DNA of 64,000 nt, taken from Eleginops maclovinus (taxonomy: Eukaryota > Chordata > Actinopteri > Perciformes > Eleginopidae). The notes under the pieces were generated by a model, which saw only the letters and a program-made list of their open reading frames with translations, was not told where the DNA came from and ran no database searches. Positions 49,000 through 60,727 of this stretch are shown one piece after another. The stretch is from NCBI RefSeq assembly GCF_036324505.1, contig NC_086355.1, positions 20,884,518 to 20,948,517 of the forward strand, given 5' to 3'. The position numbers and the translations under genes are program-made. Within the stretch, counting starts at the first letter, position 1; each line of letters begins with the position of its first letter.

Positions 49000-50040
49000 T
49001 CAACACTCGCCCGGGGCAAGGTAAACTCTTTACAGTAGTGGAATGTGTCATGCTCGATCAAGAAATAAAATAAAATAGATGTGGTCTTTAACATTTTATT
49101 TCTCAGCCCTGGCTAGCACACGCTTTTACAATATGTGTCACTATCCCTCTCCTGTTGTTATATGAACTCTGTCGGCATCACTGCTTCTGCATCAGGGTCC
49201 CTGCTCATTTACTGCACTGAGAAAGGTTACTCTATCCATTCAGACCCTCAACAATGTGTGTGCCTCCATTTAAGTGTCACTCCAGATATATAGTTACATT
49301 TCAGTAATGGTTACAATGAATTGCCACCAGGATATTTTGTTTCTGTTGTGTACTATGGTTTGCAGTGGCAGTGTGCTTTTCAGTGTGTGTGCTGTGTGTA
49401 CCCTCAGCTTGCTGGCGAGGCCGGGGCCACCACTACGGACCCACACCTGACAGACAGATTGGCCCCAGCTGGAGGCCGATGCGGGGACAGACGCTTACCT
49501 TATGATTCTGCTCATATTGTGGACATAAGAGATAGAACGGTGCATCTCAACTGCCCTAATATGTCTTGGGTAGACTCACTTGGTGGTTTGATTAAAGACA
49601 AACCATTTTAAAAGGACAAAGCCAACGATATGATACACATACCTTTATTATCAACATGAAAGGACCAAACAACGATGCAGTTCATCCCTATACCTCCATT
49701 CTGTCTATGGCTCTCAGCCTTACAGCCCATTGACTCCAATAAAGACAAATATCTTTACAAACAGGTGAAGAATATATAGCAACCTTTCCTTCATCCTCTT
49801 AACAGCTGAGCTGTGTTTTTATTCAAAGAAGTAGAACTATTTTTAGCCTTGGATTTGGCGAGCTAAGTATTTAAAGCAGCAGGACCGTGAATGTGTGATT
49901 GGATCAAAATTAACTCAAGTGTCTTTGTTCGTGTTCGCAATTAAGGAATCACAAATTGGAATTTGCGGAGCATTGATTTACAGTTTTGGACAAAGGGATG
50001 AACTTAGAAATGTGTTGATTTATTGTGCGTTTGTGCCTTT
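49000..50040. other. No recognised gene
   Basis: The only point of note is a GC-richer ORF at 49405-49610 (LAGEAGATTTDPHLTDRLAP...), preceded by a possible acceptor ccctcag. It matches nothing I know and has no clear donor. Confidence 0.35.
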
Positions 50041-50045
50041 TCTTA

Positions 50046-50362
50046 GGATTTCTCCTTCTCAAAAAGCGCTTTATTTGTCATTCTGTCTTCGCTGCAGAAA
50101 CCAGAGCCCAGTCTGCTCTGATTGGTTAGCTGGCCGTCTCTGTTGTGATGGGTCAACAACTTTGAGATCTCCCAACCTTAAGCCTATCACGTACAATGTG
50201 TTGAAGCGCTAGCCAATAGAAGTGCAAGTGTTACGTAGTGGTGTCACTATATTACTAAAGTAAACAAAGGAATCCAATAGAGGTTTTTAGACCATTTACA
50301 TGCACTAAAACCTAGATAACACATTACAGGAAAGCCCAAAAAGCATTAAAGGGCCTTTTTAA
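50046..50362 (+). mobile_element. CCAAT-containing MITE family, copy C
   Basis: gagcccagtctgctctgatt, gctagccaatagaagtgcaa and the right end tttacatgcactaaaacc...cacattacaggaaag are shared with copies B and D. The right end finishes in gggccttttTTAA, the mirror of TTAAAGAGGCC at the start of copy B. Confidence 0.65.
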
Positions 50363-50494
50363 GCATATGCACCACCCCAGCATGCTTTATGATGCTGAAC
50401 CCTAAAGAGTCGATACTCTACAATACTCTGTGTCATGGTTGACAGAACTTTGAGCAATGAGTGAAAAACGCCTATGGATAAAAATGTATATATA

Positions 50495-52087
50495 CAGTGG
50501 GGCAAAAAAGTATTTAGTCAGCCACCAATTGTAGAAGTTCTCCCATTTCAAAAGATGAGAGAGGCCTGTAATTTTTGTCATAGGTATACCTCAACTATGA
50601 GAGACAGAATGAGAAAAACAAATCCAGGAAATCACATTGTCTGATTTTTAATGAATTTATTTTCAAATGATTGTGGAAAATAAGTATTTGGTCAATAACA
50701 AAAGTTCATCTCAATACTTTGTTATATACCCTTTGTTGGCAATGACAGAGGTCAAACGTTTTCTGTAAGTCTTCACAAGGTTTTCACACACTGTTGCTGG
50801 TATTTTGGCCCATTCCTCCATGCAGATCTCCTCTAAAGCAGTGGTGTTTTGGGGCTGTCGCTGGGCAACACGGACTTTCAACTCCCTCCAAAGATTTTCT
50901 ATGGGGTTGAGATCTGGAGACTGGCTAGGCCACTCCAGGACCTTGAAATGCTTCTTACGAAGCCACTCCTTCGCTGCCCTGGCGGTGTGTTTGGGATCAT
51001 TGTCATGCTGAAAGACCCAGCCACGCTTCATCTTCAGTGCCCTTGCTGATGGAAGGAGGTTTTCACTCAAAATCTCACGATACATGGCCCCATTCATTCT
51101 TTCCTTTACACGGATCAGTCGTCTGGTCCCTTTGCAGAAAAACAGCCCCAAAGCATGATGTTTCCACCCCCATGCTTCACAGTAGGTATGGTGTTCTTTG
51201 GATGCAACTCTGCATTCTTTCTCCTCCAAACACGACGAGTTGAGTTTTTACCAAAAAGTTCTATTTTGGTTTCATCTGACCATATGACATTCTCCCAATC
51301 CTCTTCTGGATCATCCAAATGCCCTCTAGCAAACTTCAGACGGGCCTGGACATGTACTGGCTTAAGCAGGGGGACACGTCTGGAACTGCAGGATTTAGGT
51401 CCCTGGCGGCGTAGTGTGTTACTGATGGTAGCCTCTGTTACTTTGGTCCCAGCTCTCTGCAGGTCATTCACTAGGTCCCCCCGTGTGGTTCTGGGATTTT
51501 TGCTCACCGTTCTTGTGATCACTTTGACCCCACGGGGTGAGATCTTGCGTGGAGCCCCAGATCGAGGGAGATTAGCAGTGGTCTTGTATGTCTTCCATTT
51601 TCTAATAATTGCTCCCACAGTTGATTTCTTCACACCAAGCTGCTTACCTATTGCAGATTCAGTTTTCCCAGCCTGGTGCAGGTCTACAATTTTGTCTCTG
51701 GTCTCCTTTGACAGCTCTTTGGTCTTGGCCATAGTGGAGTTTGAGTATGACTGTTTGAGGTTGTGGACAGGTGTCTTTTACTGATAACGAGTTCAAAAAG
51801 GTGCCATTAATACAGGTAACGAGTGGAGGACAGAGGAGCCTCTTAAAGAAGAAGTTACAGGTCTGTGAGAGCCAGAAATCTTGCTTGTTTGTAGGTGACC
51901 AAATACTTATTTTACAGAGGAATTTACCAATTAATTCATTAAAAATCCTACAATGTGATTTCCTGGATTGTTTCCCCCATTCTGTCTCTCATAGTTGAAG
52001 TGTACCTATGATGAAAATTACAGGCCTCTCTCATCTCTTTAAATGGGAGAACTTGCACAATTGGTGGCTGACTAAATACTTTTTTAC
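50495..52087 (-). mobile_element. Tc1-like transposon, IR/DR type, nearly complete
   Basis: About 1.6 kb. Inverted repeats of about 200 bases (50495-50700 and 51894-52087), each with an outer aaaaagtatttagtca and an inner ataagtatttggtca, the IR/DR layout also known from Sleeping Beauty-type fish elements. Left end cagtggggcaaaa follows a TA. At the right the last nine bases of the repeat are replaced by a TA-rich run (52086-52099), so that end is damaged. Repeat identity is high, pointing to a fairly recent copy. Confidence 0.9.
50711..51732 (-). pseudogene. Tc1-like transposase with one frameshift
   Basis: Reads from ATG at 51732: [20 protein letters not shown], a paired-type helix-turn-helix (residues about 5-60), a basic [11 protein letters not shown] linker, and the first catalytic Asp in [13 protein letters not shown]. 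Near 51130, just after CFSAKG, one base is missing and the frame moves, ending the ORF at 51115. The next frame continues with [23 protein letters not shown] (second Asp), [15 protein letters not shown] (Glu, 34 residues after the first Asp of HDND) and stops after YITKY. Otherwise full length (about 340 residues), with all three DD34E residues present. Not functional as it stands. Confidence 0.9.
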
Positions 52088-52321
52088 ATATATATATATG
52101 TCAATCAAATCTTACATTATCATAGTGACATCCCCTGTATATATTTCCAGCTTTCAAAACATTTAGTTGTGCATGTCTGTGTTACGCATAGAAAAAATAA
52201 TATCATTTTCAAAATCCGATTTTCAGTTTTTTTGTGTGATTTTGGGTCCAAAATGTTCATATAATATGTCAAAATGAAAAAAAAAAACACCTATCGGGTC
52301 ATATAGGTGAGGTTGTCCCAA

Positions 52322-52347
52322 TCAACAACAACAACAACAACAACAAG
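52322..52347. repeat. (CAA)n microsatellite
   Basis: About eight units. Confidence 0.8.
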
Positions 52348-52664
52348 ATACCAAGCATTGACATGCTAAACATTTCTTAATTGGGTTTAGTAAGACAAAT
52401 AAAAATAATGAAAGTAGCTTGAAAATGGAGAAATTAGCCCAAAGACTCTAAAGGGTTAAGAAGATTTTAGTTTCCTTTAGACTTACAATTCTGGGGTGTT
52501 TGGGTAAAGCTACCATGAGGGGTTACCTGTTCGGGTTAATAATGATACTCTGCAATTCTATAAATAGATTTTATGAAGTGCAGATGGTGGTTTATGTAAT
52601 TTGATTTGGAACTCCTGCAAGGAATTGCAACATTTCAAATTCCAAACACAATTACAGAGTGCCT

Positions 52665-52985
52665 TTCTGTCCAGCGGTGGCTTGGACTGGGAATCGTAGG
52701 GTCGCCGGTTCAAGTCCCCAAACAGACTTGAAATATAGAAAGTGGACTGCTACTTGGAGAGGTCCCAGTTCACCTCCTAGGCCCTGCTGTGGTGCCCTTG
52801 AGCAAGGCACCGGACCCCTCCAAACCCCCCTCCCCATTGCTCCCTGGGCGCTGCACGATAGCTGCCCACTGCTCCTAGTACTAGGATGGGTTAAATGTAG
52901 AGGACCAATTTCCCTGTGTGTGCTCTGCTGTGTGCATGTATGTGACAATAAAGAGGGTTTCATCCTCTGATTCTAATCTAAAAGA
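52665..52985 (+). mobile_element. tRNA-derived SINE, second copy
   Basis: Same family as 7872-8192: gggtcgccggttcaagtccc (B box), cacctcctaggccctgctgt, cccttgagcaaggcacc, caatttccctgtgtg and an AATAAAG-containing end. More complete than the first copy; the A box region (gcggtggcttggactgg) is eroded. Confidence 0.75.
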
Positions 52986-52989
52986 AATA

Positions 52990-55178
52990 CAGAAAGACGT
53001 TTATCAATAGGATGAGACATGGGGAATATTGTCAGGTATGCAATCATATTTCCCGAGTGTATTACTGACAACTTCAGCAGATGAGTCATTTGGGATATAG
53101 ATTTGATGTTATTAGTCTGAGGTTTCACCATATGGGCAACAAGTCTGTGAAGCCTGAAGCATTTCTTCTCATTCTGTATTTCCTCCATCTCTCACCTGTT
53201 TCTCCTCTTTAATTTCATCCTGGTATCTTAGCGGAGAAAGAATGGTATGGCTTTCTGTTTCCCTGACACACTTTCCCTGAACGCCGTTTTCATCTGTTTA
53301 TTTTTACACTTTTTATTGTGCAGCTCGGGATGCAGCAGACGCTGCTAAGTCAGCGAGAACTCAGCAACGTGTGCTTAAGCAGATGTAGAGGAGGAGGGGA
53401 GCGCTTCAGTAGCTTGAGAAAACACTTCCCTGGGTTGCTGCCGCTGGCTTGTGCTCAGCGAGTCTTGGGTAGTGTGTTTGACGGAGGGGTGGGGAGGGGT
53501 CGGGCCGTAATGAAGTGGGGCAGGTTGGGGAAAAAAGGAGAGCTTAAAAACCTAATAGCCTGTGCTGTGCTTTGTCACCTCCCCATATGAACAACACAAT
53601 TCATTAATCACTCAACATTTTAAGAGCACCCTTAGGGGACATATTTACACATTCCATCACGTATTACTTGTTTTGGATTCATCAAAATAATGCTGAAAGT
53701 GTGCATTAACTTGTGTTTAACTGTCAGTCGGTGCCTTGTGTGCTCGTTTCTCAGTGTCTTTCTTTGCTTTCCACATTAGCGGAGAGGAAATGCTCTTAAC
53801 CCTCCCTTCTTCCTCTATTATTCATTTAATGGAACAGTGAAACTGTGTCAGTGCGACGGCTCGGATATTGTACCAGACCTGGAGTGCAACAGTGGCTCTG
53901 TGTCTCTTCTGCCTTGTAGTCTTTGCTTTCTCTTTTGCACAACATGACCGTGTCCTCTTATCTCCTCTGTGTTGTGTATTAATGCCTGATGACATCAGAG
54001 AGAGTTGAGACACACACCATCTATTTTAGATCAGCACTAAACAATGATAATAAACAGATCAAACCGAGCATTATGCTATAGTTGAAAGCTTCAAGCAGGT
54101 ACAAAGATTTCATTTTATCTAATCGACATAAAACAATTATAACAATGTACAAGCTAAATGTAACTTCTGTGTACCGTCAATGTGGAGCACAAAAAAGGGG
54201 CTTATTCACGCATTATAAGAACGCCGGATGATTTCTGTTTACCTCAGAGCTGAGTACTATCAAACCGTTCAACGTCATAAGAAATGTTAATAAATATTAT
54301 ACAGTTATTCATCAAAAATGCAGCTCAGGGGTTATCGCAGTACTTCTCTTCAGCCAACAGGAGGGAGTCTCACTCTATACATGTAGACAGTGTTAGTCAA
54401 ATGTCTTTACTTGTGAAAGTGAAGCCACCACAGAGCTGTCATCTTGAGATTCTGACATCATTTGCAGCCTGAGGCTGCGCAGGGATCAGGCGCTGAAGCT
54501 GTAGTGTACACAAACCCTCTTTAGCAAGCCGAGGAAAACCAAAGCCTATTAGCGTGAGCCAGCTAGCTTCTACATAATGCAATTAACCCTAATATTGCTA
54601 TTAACACACTTATGGTCAAATTGACACACAGACTTGGGACGGTTATGGAACATCGAAGTTATACTGTACATTATCTCTTGTACAAATGTTGAGCCTCCAG
54701 CTCCAAGACCTCCTCACTCTGAGCAGCTGTCAATCACAGCTGTCAAGCATGATGCCTCAGGCCTTTAAAAAAGCATCAAATGACAAATTAAATCCAAACT
54801 TATGAATAAAATGTAAACACACTTTACATCAGCCTAAGACCTACCTCAAATGACAGAAATGTTTGGGAAAAAAGGATCTGACTTGTAATTTCACCCTGTT
54901 AGTTTGTCCCTTCCCGTGTCAAATCTGCTTACATGGCCAATATTACTTTGGGAATCGCTCCCCAGTTGCAACAGACTTTGATGGCTTTGCCAATATGCAA
55001 ATAAGATTACAATGTATTCTTGTGACTTCTGGATCTGGAGACCAAACGGTAGCAACTTTCTTTGGAAAGGAGTTGTCAAGGGTTGGGGTTTGGGAACTAT
55101 TTGCAATATCCACTTGAAAGATCACAAATGGAAGGGTGTAAAGCAACAAAAGCACTGTATACATGTCAAGATGTGTGT
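52990..55178. other. No recognised gene or element
   Basis: Unremarkable non-coding sequence. A slightly GC-rich patch at 53.33-53.55 kb has no splice-supported coding potential. Confidence 0.35.
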
Positions 55179-55686
55179 TAGGGATGCACCGATACATCTG
55201 CGGCACTCGTAGTTTGTTTATATAAAAAAAAACATCAACTAAAGAAAAACAAAAACAAGTTGGGAGTGTGGGACTAACTTTGGACAATAACACAGGAATG
55301 ATACATGGAATGCTCTCTTTTCCTCTCTCCCTCTCCTGACCGCTGGTCCGTATCTGTGTCATGCAGATCGCTGATCCAGTAATGAGTGTTCCGTTTAGGT
55401 AGATTCAGAGGTAGATAAGGTAGTGTGATATGTCTCACTCTAAATGTGTGTTTTGCTCTGCTCACCAGTCCCCTCACAGCCGGCAGAGCTGCAGGTGATC
55501 CAGGCAAGCTACGTACTTTCTAAACAGCGTACTATGATGTTATAATAACGCACTTGCTCAGCCTTTGAAACTGACACCATTTTGCCAGAAAAATTATTAG
55601 TTTTTCCTGGCGCAAGTGGAATAACAACAGTGGAAAAAAATTACATTAAAACATCTGCAAAGAGATTGATCATCGGTGCATACCTA
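55179..55686. mobile_element. hAT-type MITE (tagggatgcaccgat ends)
   Basis: Left end tagggatgcaccgata; right end, read inward, taggtatgcaccgatga. Flanks atgtgtgt (left) and gtgtgtgt (right) agree in seven of eight bases, as for an 8-base target duplication. 508 bases, no transposase. Confidence 0.75.
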
Positions 55687-55881
55687 GTGTGTGTACAATG
55701 CGCAAATATTGGAAAACTACAGAAACGGAGGTTCTTAATTCCCCTTCCCCCCTCTCTCTGGGATTAAGTGGTTAAAGACTCTGGAACTTCAAAGAGTTTC
55801 AGTGTCGTCTCCATCTTAAGGAAAGGCTCTATGGTGAAGGTGTGAAGATGTCAAATAAGGATTCAGGATATAAGGCTTCCT

Positions 55882-56011
<130 letters not shown>

Positions 56012-56485
56012 TGTGCAAATTGCGTAGCTACACTTTTTATGAGTCTGCTCATTGACCTCCTAATATCTGTTCAGTGAATGGCATGAAGGTTTTGGGGATT
56101 TGGACAATTTTACCTTTGATGTGCAGCTCTGTTCATTTGCATGTACATCAGAGCGCCTGTAGTGTTAAAAGGTCTTCTGAGCCGCTGACCTCATTAATGT
56201 GGTTGGATCAAACAGTCTTTTATCAGCTTCAATCTACCATTTACCAACGGGGTTCTCAAATGCAGGGTCAGAACGCCACAGGGGGACGCATGACAAATGT
56301 GGGTGCCCTCCCATTATTTATTAGTTGTCAAGAGTGCTTTGAATTTTTTTGGGGAGGGAAATATAAAATCAAGGAGGTATAGAGTGGTGTGGTGATGATG
56401 CATATTTGTCCCAGAAGTTAGCATCGCAATGGCTGCCTCCACAAAAAGCAATAGGATTTAACCATCGGATTTCAGTATATTGCAG

Positions 56486-56760
56486 AACATAAGCTCTGTG
56501 ACAAACACACGTTTATGATACTTAAAAGGAAATAATCTCCACATACAGTATTAACACTTTGTGGTTTTTGTAACATTAAAAAAAGCTAACATAAGGCTAT
56601 GAACAAACCACATCATGGTCGAATGGCTGTGCAGCACCACCACTAAGCTAAAGGTGGACTCGTGTAGTTTATTAAGACACTTGTTAGCAACAGTCGTTTT
56701 TATGACAAATAGAAGCTTCAGACATTCACAAGTGGAGTATCTACCGGCGCATTTTGTCGA
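56486..56760 (+). repeat. Dispersed repeat of unknown type, copy 1
   Basis: Shares aagctctgtgacaaacacac, tttatgatac, gctatgaacaaac, gttagcaac and cttcagacattcacaag with 58035-58660, and in reverse tccacctttagcttag with 62400-62600. No coding content. Confidence 0.6.
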
Positions 56761-58034
56761 AAAACGAAACGTAAATCTGATATGATATTAGATCAACTAT
56801 TTAAAGAACCATCGATGTTGACTGGTTTCACAATGTGTGCCAAGGTAAAAAAAAATGTACTTGATTCAATTTGATGTTCTGCAAAATCATATGCCAATTT
56901 AAAAACAATTAATAAGTTAAATAGACAAAAAAAAACAATTATTGACATTTTCATTACGGGACTCTTGAAGTTATTGAAATGAAAAACAATAATAATTGAC
57001 ACAAGATTACAAGATTGTTATGATTTCTTTTGTGAGATGAAATAAGTCAGTAAACAAGCCAATGGCTAAATTCTCAAGCCTTTACATGTTTTTAAAAATG
57101 GGTCGTATAGCTGACAAGTGACTAAATAAGACTATTTAACGTCATTGAGCCAAACACGTGTACCCCTTTAGTTCAACGGTGTTGACGTTTAAGTTAAGCA
57201 AGTGTCATGTAGTTCCTTTACAGCCTAACATTAACCATTTACTTCTGGAAATTGTATTTATGAGCCAACTGTTATCAAAGTATTGTAGAGATCATCTTGC
57301 TGAACTACAAGTATCGTTAATGTTTGCCATATCTTATTTTCTGCAATATTCCAAGATCCAATGGAAATTCACATTGCTCCTTGCATTGATACTCCAGTAA
57401 GTAAATTAACCTGCGATCACTGCGTAATGTGACTGTTATAAAATAATAATGGCTTCTTCGTGAGCACCTGTTTATGTGCTAGAGTCAGAGAGGGAGGGAG
57501 AAGAAGTGAATGGAGCTACTGGCTGTCTATACGTGAGAACATTCCCTCGAGAAAGAAAAAGGCTGAGTTAGTTCAACATCATTAAATCTGGAACTCCCCA
57601 CTCTGGGGAGCAATCAAGCTCCATTTGCAGTACGTCTTGATAAAAAGGAGAAAATCAGGTAATACGACCTGTCAGAAAAATTGACTGGTCAACAGTTTGC
57701 ATCTGGTAATTTATCAGACATATTATAGCTGGCACTTTGGATCTGCAGAAAAATTGTACTAGTAAGGGGAAAAACAGCTGTGCAATTTCCATGCACATAA
57801 AAGGGAGGGGGGGGGGGGTTTGCCTTGTGATGCATGAAATGCATTTGGCTGACGGTGTATCTAGAATTAGGATATGTTGGACAGGGCACATTATAGAATC
57901 CTACTTCTCTTTCATCAGAAATATATGAAAAACAGGCTGGATATTAGAAGGGCGAAGAGGAAGTTTGATGGTATTCTTCTGGAGATCAATGCAGGACTAA
58001 AAGGCTATCTGTTTTTTTCCGACTTTGGTAATGC

Positions 58035-58660
58035 AGAAGATAAGCTCTGTGCTAAACACACCTTTATGATACACATGTCTTGAGCAGGATAATCTCTATT
58101 AACACCACATTTTACATTTTTGAAGTGTGAATGCAATTGCTTGAAGTAAAAAGGTAATGCTAAGCTATAAACAAACTACATAAGGCCAGGGGTGTCCAAA
58201 CTATGGCCTGTGGTCCATTTTGAATCGTCCCTCAGCAAATTGCAAAAGTATATACCCTTCATATCGTGCCTTATTAAAAGGGCTCTTAAGGTTCTGTTTT
58301 GAGGAATGAGCTGCCAATTAAATAAATGAAACCCTTCGGAGAGCTGTGAGGTAGGCTGTTTTTATCTTAAAGCATATTCAAGTATCAAGTCAAATGTATC
58401 CAAATTTGATTGATTTTGCTAACTTATAACTTAACCTATAAGGCAACATACCTCACCTCTACTGTCGTAGGTGGCACAGCCCTTTGTATGTTTTTCTGTG
58501 TGTGGCCCTCAGTGAAAAAAACTTTGAACACCCCTGACATAAGGCGTGATGACGTTTACTGGTGTCGTTCAGTGACCTGTTAGCAACTGCTGTTCTTAAG
58601 ACACAAAGAAGCTTCGGACATTCACAAGTAGGATAATTACTGATGTATTAGAGCAAAGTG
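58035..58660 (+). repeat. Dispersed repeat of unknown type, copy 2 (split by a hAT insertion)
   Basis: Same motif order as copy 1: aagctctgtgctaaacacac, tttatgatac, gctataaacaaac, then after the inserted element gttagcaactg and cttcggacattcacaag. Removing 58187-58536 plus one target copy restores a continuous match to the family. Confidence 0.6.
58187..58536. mobile_element. hAT (Charlie-type) non-autonomous element
   Basis: Ends caggggtgtccaaact and, inward from the right, caggggtgttcaaagt, typical of Charlie-like hAT elements. Direct repeat acataaggc flanks it (58178-58186 and 58537-58545), i.e. the 8-9 base duplication expected for hAT. 350 bases, no ORF. Confidence 0.85.
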
Positions 58661-59395
58661 TAAAAATGTCTACAGCTCATGTTAATCATAAACCTCAATT
58701 CTGGTTTCTAGACAAAAACACATTAAGAAACAGTTGACTTCCAGCTGAGGGATCTAGAGGTGTAAAAAGTTATTTCTGTGTTGATCCATTCTATAAGGCT
58801 TATGCTTGACATAGGCCTTACATGTATGTTACTCTTCATACAATGTAAGATAGGCTAAACTATGATATAAGTGATATAAATAAAAGGGGGGAAATACATT
58901 GATAATGTCTTTTCAAAGATGCGTCAGTGTGTGTCTTAATCTTTATAGAAGACGAGATAAACTCACATTTTTCTGAGATATTCAGTTGGAACATCTATTG
59001 TATCAGAATTTAAAAACAGATGGCAAGTAATGAATAAACATCACGAACAATTGATCGGAACAAATGAAAAAAAGAGACATTTCCAGAAGAAATGTGTTCT
59101 CTAACGGGGCATTTTGCTCGCAGGCTACATGTTGGACCAGTTAGAAAACAGAATGGTTGTGACTGTAAATCTAAGAAATGCTCTTAAAATTGATTCAGCA
59201 GTCAGTGATAGACTGCCGATCTGGGAATAAATTGGTGGATAAATTGTATGTATTGAACGAGTTGCTTGCCACAGCTGCTACCACTAAATTCCTCTATGCT
59301 GCTTTCACACAGTAAGCTGAGGGTGACCCCCAACTGTTGACAGGGGATACTGCACTCACTCCAAAAAAAAACTGATTCAGCAGGGATGGGAAATG

Positions 59396-59765
59396 TTAAA
59401 GGGGACCAAATAAGATATGTTCAGGTTCATGTTTGTATTTTGTTTCTATAATCTCACATGTTTCCATGCTTTAATGTTCAAAAAGCTCTTTATTCTCCTC
59501 ATACTGCCTTTTCACCCTCTGTCTGAAACCAGAGCCCAGTCTGCTCTGATAAGTTCGCTGGCCGGCTCTGTTGTGTTTTGATGATGCCACTATTTTGCAG
59601 AAGTAAACAAAGGAGTCCAATGGAGGCATTTCAAGCAAGGGTGGGAGTGTGTGTGAGAGAAACTCCCTCTGGAGGGGGTTTGCAGACATTTTACATGCAC
59701 CAAAACCTATACAACACATTACAGGAAAGGGAAAACCCCAAAAAGCATAATAGGGCCTCTATAAA
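59396..59765 (+). mobile_element. CCAAT-containing MITE family, copy D
   Basis: Begins TTAAAGGGGACC. Then ccatgctttaatgttcaaaa, ccagagcccagtctgctctg and the right end acattttacatgcaccaaaa, acaacacattacaggaaagg, caaaaagcataatagggcc. The CCAAT-bearing centre is partly deleted. Confidence 0.65.
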
Positions 59766-60682
59766 CTGCGATGAGATTATGGCTCTGCAGGCACTGAGGT
59801 TCTATATTGCATTTGATCAGTCACTCTTCAACACAATTCAATACACCAATGGGAAAACACTGTACTGCAATAATTGTGTTTGACCTGAGAAAAACACAGA
59901 CAAATATTTCTGTGTGATTTGTATTCAAAGCTCTGTGTCTGAACGCTCATCCTCACAGATGTCACAAAGAACGGACTGATCTGAATAACCGGAGTGAAAT
60001 GTCATTTATCAGACGCGGCAATGTAACGGCCCATGAAATGATCCTGACAGGCCTCACATCGCTGGTATATCTCTTCATTTGTCCTATGCATATACATTCA
60101 GGTCACATACTCGTATCTTTTAGGGTTAAGCATCGGCATAGTAGATATTAAAGTGTAAAAACACATTGTTTCAAATCAATAAACACATTCCTACTGTCAA
60201 AAAATGTGTCTGAACGCTGCACCTCTATGATCAATCAATACATCAGTTAATCATAGTTTCCTGAAAAGAGTGGTGAATGTGTTATCGTTTTGTTGGACTT
60301 CCCGTACGTCAGTTTTTGCTCTTTTGTTATATTGTTTTGGTCAAGTTGTTGCCATTTGAGTTTTATTGTGCTCTGCCAAAACTTGTTCTTTCTGGCTTCT
60401 TGATTCTGGGACAATAGACAGCCTGTTATTTGGGGGATGCCAGATTTTACAGCACCAACTCTTCTGAATGGCCTGGTTGTGTGTGTTAGTCTTTGTGTAG
60501 TTAAAGTTTCTCAGTTTGTGGTTGCCCAGTGACCATCCGACACATTTTTATTGAGTATTTGATGAGAAATCACATTGAAATTGACTTTGTTAATTGTGTT
60601 CTGTGATACTTTTTTTTCTTTGCGCCTACGGACTAAATCGGATTGTGTATTTTGTGTGAGGGCAGTGCTGATGCCAAGGTGA

Positions 60683-60727
60683 AATATCTTAGAATCGGAG
60701 GGCTTTATCCTCCGATTCTAAGATATT
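60683..60727. repeat. Perfect 19-bp inverted repeat with 7-base loop
   Basis: aatatcttagaatcggagg, loop gctttat, cctccgattctaagatatt. All 19 pairs are Watson-Crick. It lies outside any recognised element and could form a cruciform or an RNA hairpin. Confidence 0.9.

Noticed and set aside
51155..51784. 209-codon + strand ORF
   Set aside because: It is the antisense of the Tc1-like transposase.
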